DNA of 64,000 nucleotides from Emydura subglobosa (lineage: Eukaryota > Chordata > Testudines > Chelidae), in the NCBI GenBank assembly GCA_007922225.1, contig ML679962.1:34269563-34333562 (forward strand). The letters are read 5' to 3'. The position numbers and the translations under genes are program-made. Positions 36,767-49,278 of this stretch are shown here, piece by piece; within the stretch, counting starts at the first letter, position 1; each line of letters opens with the position of its first letter. The notes beneath the pieces were generated by a model. It ran no database searches, was not told the DNA's origin, and was given only the letters and a program-made list of their open reading frames with translations.

Positions 36767-39104
36767 GTAAGATGTATTTAAGCAATATTTTTTAGAGGAA
36801 TAAACTGGATAGTTTTTGCTGGCACGTAATCCTTCGGTAACAATGTTAAGGAAATGGATGGAGGTTTTAAGGCTTAATTGATATCCAAATCATTCTATCG
36901 CTCTTCTGTTTTCCATCAGTTTTGTTTGGTTATTACGTAAATGTGTTTTTGTAAAACGAAGAAAGCAACCGTTTTGGGTAATCCATACTGATTGGAATGG
37001 TAGATAGTATCACTGCATGCTGCTAAAACAGCAAATTGTTCCTGTTTTACCAGCAATATTGAAGTATATGGACGAGATGGTTTAATGGCCTTTAAACATT
37101 GCATGTAAACTTCTTGTGACGTCTAAGGCTAATTTTTGCTTTAAAGTAAGTAAAATACGGACACTGGTTCACAGTCTCTTTTAATTCCTGTTACATGCGA
37201 ATACTGCACTTACGGCCAGCGAAGGGCAACATTGCAACAGTGTTGATATCGTCAAAGCATTTTTTAAAATTAAATATCAAAATGTAGGGAACAAGGCATG
37301 ATAACACAGACATTCTGCTGCAAATGTCTTATCCAAAGCTAAATCCCGATGATATAATTAACATTTTCTTAATAGTGAAAAAGTGTTCTCCCCCTTCGCT
37401 ATGTGAAAGGATCAAATTACTGTCTGAACCAGCGCCCTGCAGCTGATAGAGAAAAACAAACCCAAGAAGTCCTGTAAAAAGCCTCTAGAATCAAGCGATA
37501 ACTAGAACAGCGAGCGATATGTATATTTTTAAACTGTACTGTTTTCATGGGTGTGTATATTTCTTTATTTGAAATAGAATCCTATTTTATTGGTAAATGG
37601 CATGCGACATTACGTTATTGCTCAGTGAAATTAACATGGTAAATATAAATATGGAGAGTAAACCAACCAATCTGTAATGATGTAATGGATACTTTTCCCC
37701 TAATTTAAAAAAATAGTTATGAAACTACAATGCCTTCTAAAAAACTGAAGCTCTGTTTTTCTTTAAGAAGTTGTCTGGCCATAACAGGCATGAAATAAAT
37801 GTCAGTGGTCAGTTATAAAGACTGAAAATTTTAAATTGCCAGTTCAAAGCTACAAACCAAATCCTTCTTTTGTTACAACACAGCCGTCCCACTAAGCTTT
37901 ATGTTTGATTACGGTTAGCAGGATTTGGCCCATAGGACCTGATTCAAAATCCATATGAAGGCCATTGATTTCAACAGGCTTTGGAGCTGGATCTTAGATA
38001 CCATATGATCTTGCGCCTGAATCAGCAGATAAATTGATCAGCACCATGGATAGAGGATAAAGCCCTACTAAATCATCCAGTAGATATGATGCCAATAATT
38101 AATTTCATTGGATAACAAAATGATTTTAATTGGAGTTGATAAGTGTTTCTACTTACAGGTAGCAATTGTAATTCAGATCAGATATTTATTATCTCCTCAG
38201 TTGAAGTATTATATAGCTCTACTGATTTTGAAGTTAAGACTTTAATAGAGATAGTGTCTAGATCAAGAAGATTTAAAATGGATTTGGGTTAAATATAAAA
38301 ACCCAACAATTCTTCCTTCCTATTTGAACTCTACACTTTCAAAATTACACACCTTTGCTGTTGATTACATCCTTAGGTACTACATAAATGGGTTGTAATT
38401 AAATATCATCAGAATTTAACATGGATTTAAAATGGAATAGGAATAGGAAATTGCAAGGGCCTTGTTGTGGTAGTGACAAGAGCTAACTCTAGGTGTCCCT
38501 GTTGTTTCTAGTTTTGTCAGTGAGTTGATGTATTTGGTCTTTTACGGAACACGATGGGCATTTTTCTTCTTTGTTTATTTCAGAACTATTTACGTATTGC
38601 TGCTGGGTAGGATGGCTCAATGATGAGAAACTGTGCGTTTCATTCAAAGCCCACTGAAGTCAGTGGAAAGACCTTTGTTAAGATTCACATTTAAAGCGGT
38701 CATAGACAAGATATTCAGAATGAAGGCTGAGAACCTGAGCAAGACATGTTACCGATTGCACAGCTGGGAAAGAGGGAGAGAGACAAGAAAGGACTGAATG
38801 AGAATGAAAATTCTCTGCGGAATGACAGCTTCAGCTCTGAATTTTGTATTCCTTGGTCACAGTCTGTCTTGCTGAAACATATTCTTTGCACGTCTGGATT
38901 GTATTTGCCAGTCTAAATGGAGAGAGAGGAAGAAAAATAGCTCTTGTTTGTGTTTAAAGTGTCCCATAATTATGAACTTGGAAACTTATTTTCAGAGGTG
39001 TTGGGCCGTGTTAGTTACAGCCAGTGGTAGCTGCTGGTGCTAAGAACCTCTGAAAATCAAACCTTTTAGTCACATGTGACAACAGCTAGGCTGCTGATGT
39101 GCTT
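36767..39104 (+). other. FGF13 intron downstream of exon 1U, low in repeats
   Basis: Follows the GTAAGA donor. AT-rich, with few recognisable repeats apart from a degraded palindromic piece at 37925-38020 ('ggatttggcccataggacctg'). A good place to look for conserved non-coding elements tied to the 1U promoter. Confidence 0.5.
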
Positions 39105-39335
39105 AGACCACTGCCTATCATGCTGACCAATATTATCTCACTGTTTCCTTGTGCTCCCTCATCTGTCTATATCCATTTGCTATCTGTTGTCTTATACTTA
39201 GAGTGTAAGCTCTTTGGGGCAGGGACTGTCTTTTTGTTCTGTTTTTGTACAGCACCTAGCACAGTGGGGTCCTGTTCCATGACTCTGCTAATAATATGAT
39301 GTACATTATGGTCATACAAATAATAAATAATAGTT
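39105..39335 (+). mobile_element. L2/MIR-type SINE 3' portion
   Basis: 'ttagagtgtaagctctttgg', 'ggcagggactgtctttttg', 'gtacagcacctagcacagtg', 'gggtcctgttccatgactc' and an 'aaataataaataata' tail. This is the best forward copy of this tail in the window. Confidence 0.75.
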
Positions 39336-40949
39336 TAGACCTTAATTCTGCAAGGAGAACTAGGAAAACCCTTTTGGCTTTGGCGGGGCTCCATGTGAAT
39401 GCTCTGTTCTACCAGGGCACAATCGGGATCTTAATCTATGGAATTTGTGATTGGACAAGTACTTAGATTCTCCTCCTGGTCTTTCAGCAACTTGTGAATA
39501 TTGGAGTTGAGACATCATCATCTGTCTGGGTTAGTGAGTGCACTGTTTCCTGGGATCTTGCCATTCATATTCGTGAAGTATGTGACTCCAGCTCTGCAGC
39601 TTGGATGGGGTTAGATCCTCCTTCATATTCCTAGTTTATAAAGCATGGTCAAGCAGGAGCACTTGTAAATAATTCAGAACGTGAATGCCCTTCATTTCTT
39701 TGCTATTTGTTTGCGGGAACTTACATGGTTAGTTAAGCTGTTTTGATTCATGGAAAAGAGCTCCTTTCATTTCAGCCTTTTAATCCATGCTAAATGTGTG
39801 TATGAATAACCACCACAAGTAGCACTAACACAATTGTGCATTTTATTGCAAATTAAACAAGCCTATTCATCTATTCTGGATCCGTGTCTAGATAGACCTT
39901 TTAGAAAAAGGGCAGGTTTGTTGTAACCAGTGATAGAGAGATCATTTCACTTCATTTGCCCTTCCTTGCTTCTTTGCAAGTGGTAGAGTGAACTGTCAGT
40001 GATTCATGTCAAGAAGGACTCTATTGAAGACGGTAAGATACTTCACCTTCAAAGTTTATCCTGTGCATGATTGCATATGCACACATGTACACCTATAGAT
40101 CCCTACAATATGGTAAGGGCATCAACATGACGATGATTGTAAATTTTCACATCACCCAAAAGTATGCTAAGTACTTTACGGAGCAGCTAAAACAAGTTCC
40201 CCGCCCAGAAGGGATGACAGGAAAGAGTAACAGACAAAAAAGGAGAGAGGGAGTAGAAGGAGAATTGCAACTATAAAGTCGCAAGGTTTGTCAGTTACGT
40301 CATGTGAGTGTGCTGATGGCTTGTAGGCAATATGATGGGTAATTATTAAGAGGGGACTAGGTCATATAAGTGTGCTGTACATTTAATTACAATTGTAATA
40401 TCACATTCATTTAATATTTCAACTTAATTTAGTGGATCTATGATCTTTTCTAGACAGAGGAGCAGACACGTTAGGGACTCTAGAGTTATTCAATTTGACC
40501 ATAGAGTTATCCAGTCACCTTATGGTTTTGACTGCATCAATTTAGGTTCAAGTGATGTTGATTATGTGAAAAGTGGGGCTTGGCTGGTGAAGTGATTTTA
40601 AATCTGTGTCTTTATCTATGTAGCAACAACCTGTTCCCAGGCTTTCTGATGGGATCTGCTACTCTGGAAATGCATCCAGCATCCTAATTCAAAATTTCTA
40701 TGGTAACAGTAACAGATGCACTTGTCAGCCTTCTCCTCTGTATTTCTCCATACTTGCTGGTGCAGAAGAACGTGTGCATGCAATTGTTCTTGCCTTCATG
40801 TTTAGACCATATTTCAGTTTGGTGCAAGTAGAAGCTTTGGTTCTAACCCCTGACGTTATTGTGCCCTATTTTGGTTAATTCTTGTGAACTGTTCTTGAGA
40901 AAGAGTGTGTCTAGGGTTCATTAACAATCATTCCCTTTCTATACTTATA
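39336..40949 (+). other. FGF13 intronic DNA, nothing recognised
   Basis: No exon or named repeat found. Confidence 0.4.
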
Positions 40950-41110
40950 TCCTACTTTTCACCTACGGATCACCAAGTGATTTACAGTTATTAATTGTGC
41001 TTCACAGTGCCTCTCTTTGGTAAGTGAGTATGATTATATCCATTATAATATGGATATAATCATTCATAAGATTCAGTAAGATGAGTCAATTGAGGCCTAC
41101 ACAAGCTGAG
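40950..41110 (-). mobile_element. MIR-like SINE fragment, reverse, with an internal hairpin
   Basis: 'ctacttttcacctacggatc', 'caccaagtgatttacagtta' and 'gtcaattgagg' resemble the reverse of a MIR 3' half. A perfect 14-bp inverted repeat (41030-41043 and 41050-41063, loop tataat) lies inside. Confidence 0.4.
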
Positions 41111-44100
41111 CGCTGAACTTAGGCACATAACCACAGCTCCATGTTGGGCACTAAAGTGTTGGGCGTGAAGTGGGCATAATACTTCCTGGCACTCCAGAAG
41201 ATCACAGGGGAATGCAACCACTTGGCCATGGGGAACGTTCATTTCCTTCTCCAGCGGGCTGGCGCTGGCAGAGCGAGGCAGCAAAGACCCTATGTCTCCC
41301 CTACGCAGAGCCAACCCTTGCACCCATTCTGCTCACCCCTGCATAGTGGTGCAAGTGGAGAAGCGGCAATAGGTGCTCTCTCCTTCCCTTATGCACCCAG
41401 GCATGGAAAAATTGCCGGTGGTTCATAGCCTGTCCTGCTAGTTTGGCTTCATGTGGAGATGTAAATAGTTCATAGATAATACTCAGTCATTTGCATCCCT
41501 GTTTGAGTGTCATCCTGCTGAGAAGTGAATCCGTAGACTTTCGTGCATGCTGATGAGAGAGGAGAATGGCTACGCTGTGCCAGGCTTTGTATGAGACACA
41601 TGGGAGCAGTTCTTTAACTGTAGGAAAGTGGTCATCAAGAGTTTAACTGGGTTATTCAGAGTATTATGGGTTGGAACCATGCTCCACCCCCCTCTTACAT
41701 TCTGTTTAGTAAGTGGGAGGTTCACCCCTCCCCCCGATCTGTTTGCTACTTGATTTAGTAAAGCAGCATGTTTCCAGCCTGCAGTACTGTAAGTAGAATG
41801 TGTTTCTTGTGCACTGAGCGGTCCCTTTATAAAAGTCCCTTCATAAAACCCAAATTTGCCAACCCAAAGTGGGTGTCTGGAGACAGATGGAGTCTGGAGG
41901 GCAGGGTATTCTGTGTATGGACGGAGTTCTTGGAGTATTCGCTTGATCATTGGTATCTGTCTGGTGACCTTTCCTTTAGCAGATGCATTGGATGAGTGGC
42001 TGATATTTTGGGAAGATGGGATGATGGAATATGGATGCTCAGCTGAGGCAAAATGCTTTCTTTCCCCTCCCCACAAAAAATGCCCCCCTTTTCCAAAAAT
42101 GTCCATTCTCTCGCAGCATTCCGCCAGTTGACGTCCGTTTTTGGCTCGAGATGGTAGTTCTGGAGAAAGCAGAGTGAGGCATTGGAAACGTTGCAGAGGG
42201 AATCTGCGCACAGGGGCCCTGAAGCCAGCAGTGCACTGAAGCATGTGCATAACTTTAAGCATGTGAGTAATCCAACTGGAATTAAGCACGTGCTAAAGCG
42301 CTGGGTCAGGGCCAGAGTCTGCACACCCAGAGCTGTGGTCTGCGGGGGCAAAAGGGTCGGAGAAGGTGCAGGGGGTGTCAGTGATCCATCGCCCCACAAT
42401 CTGGGAAGGAGAAGGAACCCTCCTACCCCAGAACTTGGGGAGAACCTCAGCATACAGCTTAGTCACTGAGAGGGGGACTGGATTGAGGGTTTGGCCATCA
42501 GTATGCCGAGGTAAGGGATACTTCATACAAAGTGGGTGCAAATGACATGATTACATTGGTGCCGCAGGGTTCCTTTTTTTTTTGTTCTTCAGTAAATCTG
42601 TATCAGGCAGCACAGAGACTGCATTTTTGTGATGCACCTGGGCACGCCTGAATGCACGCAGTCCACTTCCCAATTTACAAATGACTTACAATGCGGGGGG
42701 GAGATTAAAAAAATCCTGCTGCACACCGGCACGCTGGTTTTAGCTGATTATTAAAGTGATCTTGACCTTGAAGGCTATGGAGACATTTTCAGGCTCTGAT
42801 TCGGGACCAGCGCAAAGTCAAATAGTGTATTGCCTAAAATGCTGTCAAAATCTAGCTCTCACGCTGTGGCAGATTTGATGAACCTGGCTGATGTGCACGA
42901 AGATGCTGCTGCATGGAAACAAAGCAATGTTTCCTGTACCGTTACTTGAATAACGGGATCTTCTCCAGAAAAAGGCAGGCCTCCTTTCAGTCCCACCTTT
43001 GGGCCTCCCTAGCAGCGATGCACGACTCTATCGTCAGGCCGCAATGTGGCTGGGATTTCGGGCTGCCCTGACGCAGGGCCCGGGCTATGGAGCCGCATGT
43101 GGTTTCTTGCTCAAAGGAGCGAATGCAGCTCCACCCTGCCCCGCAGGGAGTTTTTGCACCCTTGGTCTCATGATTTCTGAGGGTGCAGCTGAACCTGGGA
43201 ATCTCTGCTAAAGCTGCATCTGCGTCAGAATTGAGCTTGTGGTCTCTTACCCGGTTCACATCCCCATGCAGCATGTTAGCGCAGCCTCTGCCCGGCTCAG
43301 CTAACACACTGTAAACCTACGGAGCACCTTTCATTACCCTTTGCTGAGTGTCGACAACGTGCTTGGTAATGGAAAAAGCCCTGTCCCAAGGAGCTTGTCC
43401 TCTGCAAGACAGGTCCCGCTCATCCTCCCCCGTGCTTTACCATAAAGCAACACTCAAATGCACTTCTGCAGGGCAAAAGAAATTGGTGTCATGTGCAAGT
43501 TTAGCTGCATACTACAGCGCTGCAAGGTTGGGGAAATTTGCTCTTGAGAATAAATGCCAGTAGAATCTTTAATGACCACAAAGCACGTAGAGAACGTCTG
43601 GTCCCTCTGGAAGTGGCATGTTAGGCGCACACAGCAATCAAAAATTCACTTTAATAGGCAGCCTGGAAGTGCCATCTCTCTAGCCAGCGCGCCGTCCTCT
43701 GACAGCAGTATTACACTGACGTGCCTTTTACATCTGGTGACCTTCATATGCCAAAACAGAATAAATGATCAGTTGGGAAAAAACGAAGTTACTCTTCACA
43801 AGCGCCCCAAGGACTACAGCTGGCAACTAGGTAGGCTACAAAAAACTGTGTAGATTGTCAGAACTTACAGGGTGTTTCAGACACTCGGTATAAATTCAAA
43901 CTCCTTTTCACGTAGGGGAAAGTCAGCTTGTGCGTACTGATTCAGAGCAAGAGCCTTTGCTTCTCCTATAGGCAGCCAGGCCTGGTTTGGAGGGCAGGTG
44001 GGTGCAATATGCACCAACTTTGCTCTCGACCAATGCCCAGTAATCTCTAAACATTGATTGAGCAGGTTTGATCATCTGGATCCAAAGGCTGGAAATGCTC

Positions 44101-44179
44101 ATGAGCCGAAACCTAACAAGGAGGGAAGAAAACCTAGGGCGACATCATTGGCCTATTGAAATCAATGGGATTTTTGTCA
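41111..44179 (+). other. FGF13 intronic DNA with one dispersed repeat
   Basis: 42230-42320 ('gaagcatgtgcataacttta', 'gcatgtgagtaatccaactgg') is a degraded reptile repeat. It gives rise to part of a long but meaningless reverse open frame. Otherwise nothing is recognised. Confidence 0.4.
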
Positions 44180-44350
44180 TTACATGGAAATTGCCATATT
44201 GGATCAGACCCAAGATCCATCTAGCCCAGTAACCTGAATCTCACAGCAGCCAGCCCCAGATGCTTCAGAGGAAGGTGCAAGAATCCCACAGAGAGCGGAC
44301 GTGGGGTAATCTGTGCCCCACATAGCTCTCATTCTGATCTCTAGTACTCA
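44180..44350 (-). mobile_element. CR1 LINE 3' end fragment, reverse
   Basis: 'tggaaattgccatattggat', 'cagacccaagatccatctag', 'cccagtaacctg' and 'ccagatgcttcagaggaagg' are the reverse complement of the CR1 3' UTR seen forward at 14640-14825. Confidence 0.75.
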
Positions 44351-45879
44351 GCGATTGGCTTTAGTGGAGGATGTCTACTTCAAGAGTTTCTAGCTGTCTT
44401 CTCCATTTAAAAGTTCCTTGGAAATAATGTATCAGGAGAACAGCTTCAGGTAGTCAAAAGAACTAGCGTATGCTATTTCGTTTTTAGCATGCTTTTCATG
44501 GGGAACAAATACAACAAAGCCGATATTTATTTATTATAGTCAGTAAAACCTTTATGCACTCTGCTCAACAAAGATTTGGCCCAACAGCAGAGAAATCCGT
44601 CCTAACTCAGGGCCTTATTGTCACGGGCCCTTTATGGTCACGAAGAAGACCTATTTGTAAGAGGCTTCAATGGCAGACTGATCATGCAAAAAATGGTTAA
44701 TGACTGAAATTTAAAACTGAATTTGCATATGCTGGGTTTGCTCCTCTTTTATGTTATCAGTTCAGGAACATTTGTGCAACTGAATTTTTGGGTTTTTTTT
44801 AGCAGGAATGCAGATTTTAAGCTTGTACACTACAATGCTCACAGAAAGCAAGAGTGAAATTTGCTTTGCAGAAGCATTTTCCATCGTAACTGGATTATAA
44901 GACTTCTTTGTAGTTGTGATTGGTCATGTAAGTCACATGGTAGTAGTTCATGTTCCTAATTGGAACACATCATGATGATGAATACATTTGAGAAAATCAT
45001 GTTCCACTTCTGGATATTTTGCAAATGGAAAACAAGGCAAAATTCACAATAAATTATTTGGTAGTAAGTGCTCTCCCCGAGTAATAACACCTAATTGGCT
45101 GGCTGTATTGTGTCTGATCTCATGTATTTGGCGTTAGTTGATAGATAGATGTGAAGGTGCAACTTGTGAATGGCAAGTTTCATTTTTTAAGCTGGTGTTT
45201 CCCCTGTTAAGAATTTGTCAGTGTTTTAAATGCTTTGAAATACAATTCGAGATGGCTCCAATTATTTTGTAGTTTAAGCATCTACTGGAAGTACTCATTT
45301 AGTATGAAGATGTAAATACCACAGGGATAGGTGCTGATAAAAGCCATCTAGCTAGCTTGCTGGGTACGTACGGTGACTGACGATAGATGGAAAGGAATGC
45401 CTAGCTATAGATAAGATATACCTTAACAATAAAACAGGGTCTCAGGCTGTGATGGAATAACTTTTACTTCCATTCAGACATATTAATACCAAACCGAGTA
45501 TCTGAACGTATTACAAAGGGATCGAAATTTCTGCTAATGAGGCCTCGCCAATGCTACGCTTTGCCGCAGCAGAAATGGTCCCTTCCTGTGTTACAAGCTA
45601 TTTCTAGTCAAGGAAACAAATATCGCAGTTGCAAAGTTACTGTAAATGGGGTTTTACTGTGGCTGTTAGAATTTAAGAAATGGTGCGGCATTATTCTTTT
45701 TATTCCAGGATGGCGCTGGAGCAGGTACCATCTAGCTCCCATATCAGGGCATGAGGAGCAGGTAACCTGGCTTCCATGTAAACGCATGGAGAAAGCAGAA
45801 AGGGCCAGGGACTTCTTGAGCTCAATGAGTCTGAAATGAGAGGGGAGGCAAGGTGAGAGAGAGACCCCTTGCCGTCCCC
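44351..45879 (+). other. FGF13 intronic DNA, AT-rich, nothing recognised
   Basis: No exon or named repeat. Mostly unique in appearance. Confidence 0.4.
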
Positions 45880-46904
45880 TGACTTCAAGCTAAATAAATG
45901 CCCCGAGCTAAGAGCTCCTGCTTTGACTCGGGCTGTGTTATATATGGAGAGGCGGGGGTGAGGGTTATAGACCCGAGGCAGCAAAGGAGTTTGACACAGG
46001 AGAAGTGTTCATTTTTTGCCGTTGGCCGCTCTTGGTTTGCTGCTGTGGCTGAGATTCGGCTGACTCTACGTCCAAGTTTACGGGGAGTCTCTGCCTTTTC
46101 AGGGCATGCCCCTGGCCTCCAGCTGGGTTCATTAACATTGGGTCCGTTCCTGGTTTTAGTTCAGCCCCAGGCACTGGGTGCCTTGGTGTAAAGGGGGCAC
46201 TGATCTCTTGAGTGCCTCCCTGGTGGCTGGCCCCAGCTCGGGGCCCTTTCAATTCAACCCTTTGTTCAGGGTCACCAATTAGGCCTTCTTGGGGCTTCTG
46301 CCATTTTATCTGTGGCCAGCAGAGGGCCCTGGAGCCAACCACTATTCCGAATTCCAGCCCGGGACCCGATAAACAGCAGCCACCTACTGCTCGATTTCAA
46401 TGTGTTGCTGCTTCTTCCCTAGGCCTCCTCCTACCTGGCCCCTTTTGGCTTCACCCTTATCTCGGGGTGAAGGGTCTCTCTCCCTGCAAATCCAGCCAAG
46501 CAAAACCCAGCCAGAAACAAACTCTGGTTGTCCCTAGAGCTCCCGTGGCCAGAGCGGAGCATCTTTCCTTGCCCCTCTGGTCCCAGCCAGGGACTGACGG
46601 GCTAAGGCCCTGCAGCTCCTTTTATCTGAGCCGGCTGGGCTTTGGCTGACTGCTTCTGTGAGGCCCAGCCACCTTCACTGCTCCTTCCCTGTTGCTTTTC
46701 AGCTTCCTGGGGCGGGGTGTAGTAGGACTGTGGGGACTCCCTGTAGGGAGCCGCAAAGGCCAGGTCCGCCCCGTGTCACTCTGCTTTTGCTGGGCTGAGC
46801 CGAGCCACAGGCGGTGCTGCCCTGCAAATCCTCAGCCCGGTCGTGCAGCAGCAAAAGAAATATCTGCTCCCCAAGTCCCTGTTCTCCAGCCTCGTTAGTG
46901 CAGT
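45880..46904. other. GC-rich block of unknown nature upstream of exon 1S
   Basis: About 1 kb of GC-rich sequence, distinct from the AT-rich intron before it. It includes a GC box-like 'ggggcggggtg' near 46710. Frames of 100-145 codons are open on both strands but have no domain I recognise. It could be an old LTR-like or other repeat, or a regulatory region. Confidence 0.35.
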
Positions 46905-47160
46905 TACAGATTTTGAGACCAAAAGGGGCCATTATGTTCATCCAGTCCGATCTCCTGCCTGGCACAGGCCATAGATTCCCCTCCAGTATTTCCTGCATCA
47001 AGTCCATAACTTCTGGCTGAGCAACGGCGATTCTTTTGGGAAGACAACCAACCCGTCTCAGTTTAGAGATTGCAAGTGATGGAGAATCCACCACAACCCC
47101 TGGGAAGTCGTGTCAGTGTCACAAACTGCACCTTATTTCCGCTTTGAATTTGCCACCTGT
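46905..47160 (-). mobile_element. CR1 LINE 3' end fragment, reverse
   Basis: 'ttttgagaccaaaaggggcc', 'ttcatccagtccgatctcct', 'gcacaggccatagattcccc' and 'gtgatggagaatccaccaca' are reverse CR1 blocks in order. Confidence 0.75.
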
Positions 47161-47169
47161 CGGCTCTTG

Positions 47170-47290
47170 ATGTACGAGGGGAAGTGACTTGACCAAGATC
47201 ACACGGCAAATCGGTGGCAGAGTGGCGCAGAGATCCCAAGTCACCTGCCTCATCCGCTGGACCGCGCGACCTTCCTCCCAGCTGCTGTGA
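47170..47290 (-). mobile_element. MIR-like SINE fragment, reverse
   Basis: 'gaagtgacttgaccaagatc', 'acacggcaaatcggtggcag' and 'agatcccaagtcacctgcct' match the reverse of the MIR body. Confidence 0.65.
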
Positions 47291-47399
47291 CTCAGATACA
47301 AACGGATGCTGTTGGGCCACAATGCAGAGTATTAACCACCATCGGACCATGGCTCCTGACACAGGTTCTGCCGCTCATCCGCTGCCTGATTGCGACAGA

Positions 47400-47690
47400 C
47401 AGACTCCTCCAGCCCTCCCCAAGACTGGACTAGCCGCTCCTCCTTTCTACCACCCCTCCAAGCCAGCAGCCCTTCTCCTGCCCTCACAACCTCCTCTAAC
47501 TTCTAGTTCCCCAACACCCCTTCCTGCCTCCCCACCTCCATAGTGCCCTGCTGCTTCTTTTCCCCACTTTTCATCCACCCAAGCCTTCCCCTTCCCTTCT
47601 TCAACCCCCCCTCCAATCTAGCAGCTCACTCCTTCCTCCCTCCCTTCCTCCGCTCTCCTTTAACCAACAACCCAGCCTCCCCTACGCCCA
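47400..47690 (+). repeat. Long pyrimidine-rich tract
   Basis: Nearly 300 bases dominated by C and T, with runs such as 'ccccttcccttcttc' and 'cttcctccctcccttcctcc'. Such tracts can adopt triplex structures. It lies about 1.7-2 kb upstream of the 1S start codon. Confidence 0.7.
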
Positions 47691-47791
47691 CCAGGGGCCT
47701 TTCCGTCTCCAAGGGAGAGACAAGCCAGTGGTGGGGGTATGCGATGGAGCTTGGAGCAGGCATCCGGCTGTGCAGGGGGGGGAGGGAAAAT

Positions 47792-47815
47792 GAGAGAGAG
47801 AGAGAGAGAGAGAGA
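47792..47815 (+). repeat. (GA)n microsatellite
   Basis: Twelve uninterrupted GA units. Confidence 0.95.
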
Positions 47816-48069
47816 AGGAAAAAGCCTGAAAAAACTCTCCTCCTCCTCGAGGGTTTTCCAGTACCCGGGAATAAGCTAGAACTCGAAGCAGGCATGCTGG
47901 AAAAGGAAAGGGAGCTGAAAGACAGGGGGAAAACAATCAAGGGGGGCATCACAGGGGTACATGGGGCTCTCCTGGATTCAGATTCCCATTGGGAAGTGGA
48001 GGAGGGTTTAGCTGGAGAAGCATCGGGCAGTGCTTTTTTCTCCTCCAGCTTTTAAAACCAACCCCCTCT

Positions 48070-48082
48070 CCCCCCCCCCCCC
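48070..48082 (+). repeat. 13-base C run
   Basis: Homopolymer, followed by 'tccggactccctgccc'. Length is prone to sequencing error. Confidence 0.9.
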
Positions 48083-48955
48083 TCCGGACTCCCTGCCCTC
48101 CCCCAAATCCTGCCCCACATGCCTGGGAATGACAAATACCACCCGCCTGTCTTCCCACCCTGGTTCTGGTCACCCTGGCTGAGCTGCTGGAGAATTACTC
48201 ATCCCAGTCACGTTTGTTTGGGTGTCTGTCTCTCCCCAGGAGGCGGCTCTAGTCTTGAGAGCAGGTGCTTCCTATAGGGCCCTTCTGGACCTGAGATGCT
48301 CAGATCCTCCAGCCTCCCTCTTAACTGCTTCATGGGCTCCTGCTCTCTCTGAAACACTCCACCCAGAAAGGCGCTGAGAGAGCTCTCCTGGGATGCTGCC
48401 TTCACTGAGGAGGAGGGGAGGGGGGTGACAAGGGGCTGGCTGTGTCGTCTGATTTTTGTATCCAGTGCACAGCTCCTGGCGTGCGTGTGTGCGAAGAAGG
48501 GAGTGTGTTTGCTGCCTGAAGGCTACCGCTGCAGTATCAGCACTAGTGCTGCCGGCAACTAGTCATCAGGGGAGCTGTTGCTGTTTGCTGAATGGTTACA
48601 AGCCTTGCAACGCAAAATACAAAAGCATCTCCGGAGGAGAGACTGCATTTGAAGGTTGGCTGGTAAAATCATAGGGAGGGGGCTTCCCGAGGAATTTAGA
48701 GCCAGCCAGCCAGGGATCCAGGCAGCAGCCCCACCTCAGCAGAGTGCCTTCATCACTGTTTGCTTTTCAAGGAAGAAGAGGAAGGGAGGAAAAAGAATCC
48801 CGAAAAATCTTGCCCACTGACAGACCCTGCCGGAGGCTAACAGGTGTTTGCTGGGATTTGATTGGGGAGGAGAAGGTGGAAGAAAAGTTAACTGGAAAAA
48901 ATCAAGCTGGGCAAAGACGCGCTGATCTTGCACCAGGTGGGTGAGCCGTGTCTGC

Positions 48956-49003
48956 ATGAGAACGGCACGTCTGGAGGAGCACAGAGGGATGTCTTGCAAG
49001 TGA
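48956..49003 (+). other. Candidate upstream ORF, 15 codons, in the FGF13 1S leader
   Basis: ATG to TGA encodes MRTARLEEHRGMSCK. It is a true uORF only if the 1S transcript starts upstream of 48956, which the sequence alone cannot show. It lies 353 bases before the main start codon and does not overlap it. Confidence 0.3.
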
Positions 49004-49278
49004 CCTGTCTGATCTCCCTGGAAACACTGAACCCTGCCTGCAAACTTTGTCCTGCCAGAAGTTGGGAGAGAGAAAAGCCAAGGAACAGAGGGGGTCTCCT
49101 CTGCTGACAAAACCATTTGAGCCAAACTCTTGCATCCCGCTCTGCTCTGGTGGAAGGATCCCTTCCTGCGCCCCCTTTGCTCCGACGCCGGTCGTGGTGG
49201 GCGCTCGTGCTGCGGCATTGGCCCAGGGCGTTAGCGGTGGGATCCAGCGCCTCAGGTTTTGGGGAGTGAAAGAGCAGC

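Noticed and set aside
41570..42289. 239-codon open frame on the minus strand
   Set aside because: Part of it is translated from a dispersed 'catgcttaaagttatgcacatgcttc' repeat, and the rest has no domain, no splice context and no codon bias I can see. Chance frame.
46212..46649. 145-codon frame in the GC-rich block as a possible upstream coding exon
   Set aside because: No recognisable domain, no matching FGF13 isoform, and the opposite strand is equally open.
47543..48055. 170-codon plus-strand frame with an RERERERER stretch
   Set aside because: It is produced by the pyrimidine tract and the (GA)n microsatellite. The repeat-encoded peptide is not evidence of a gene.
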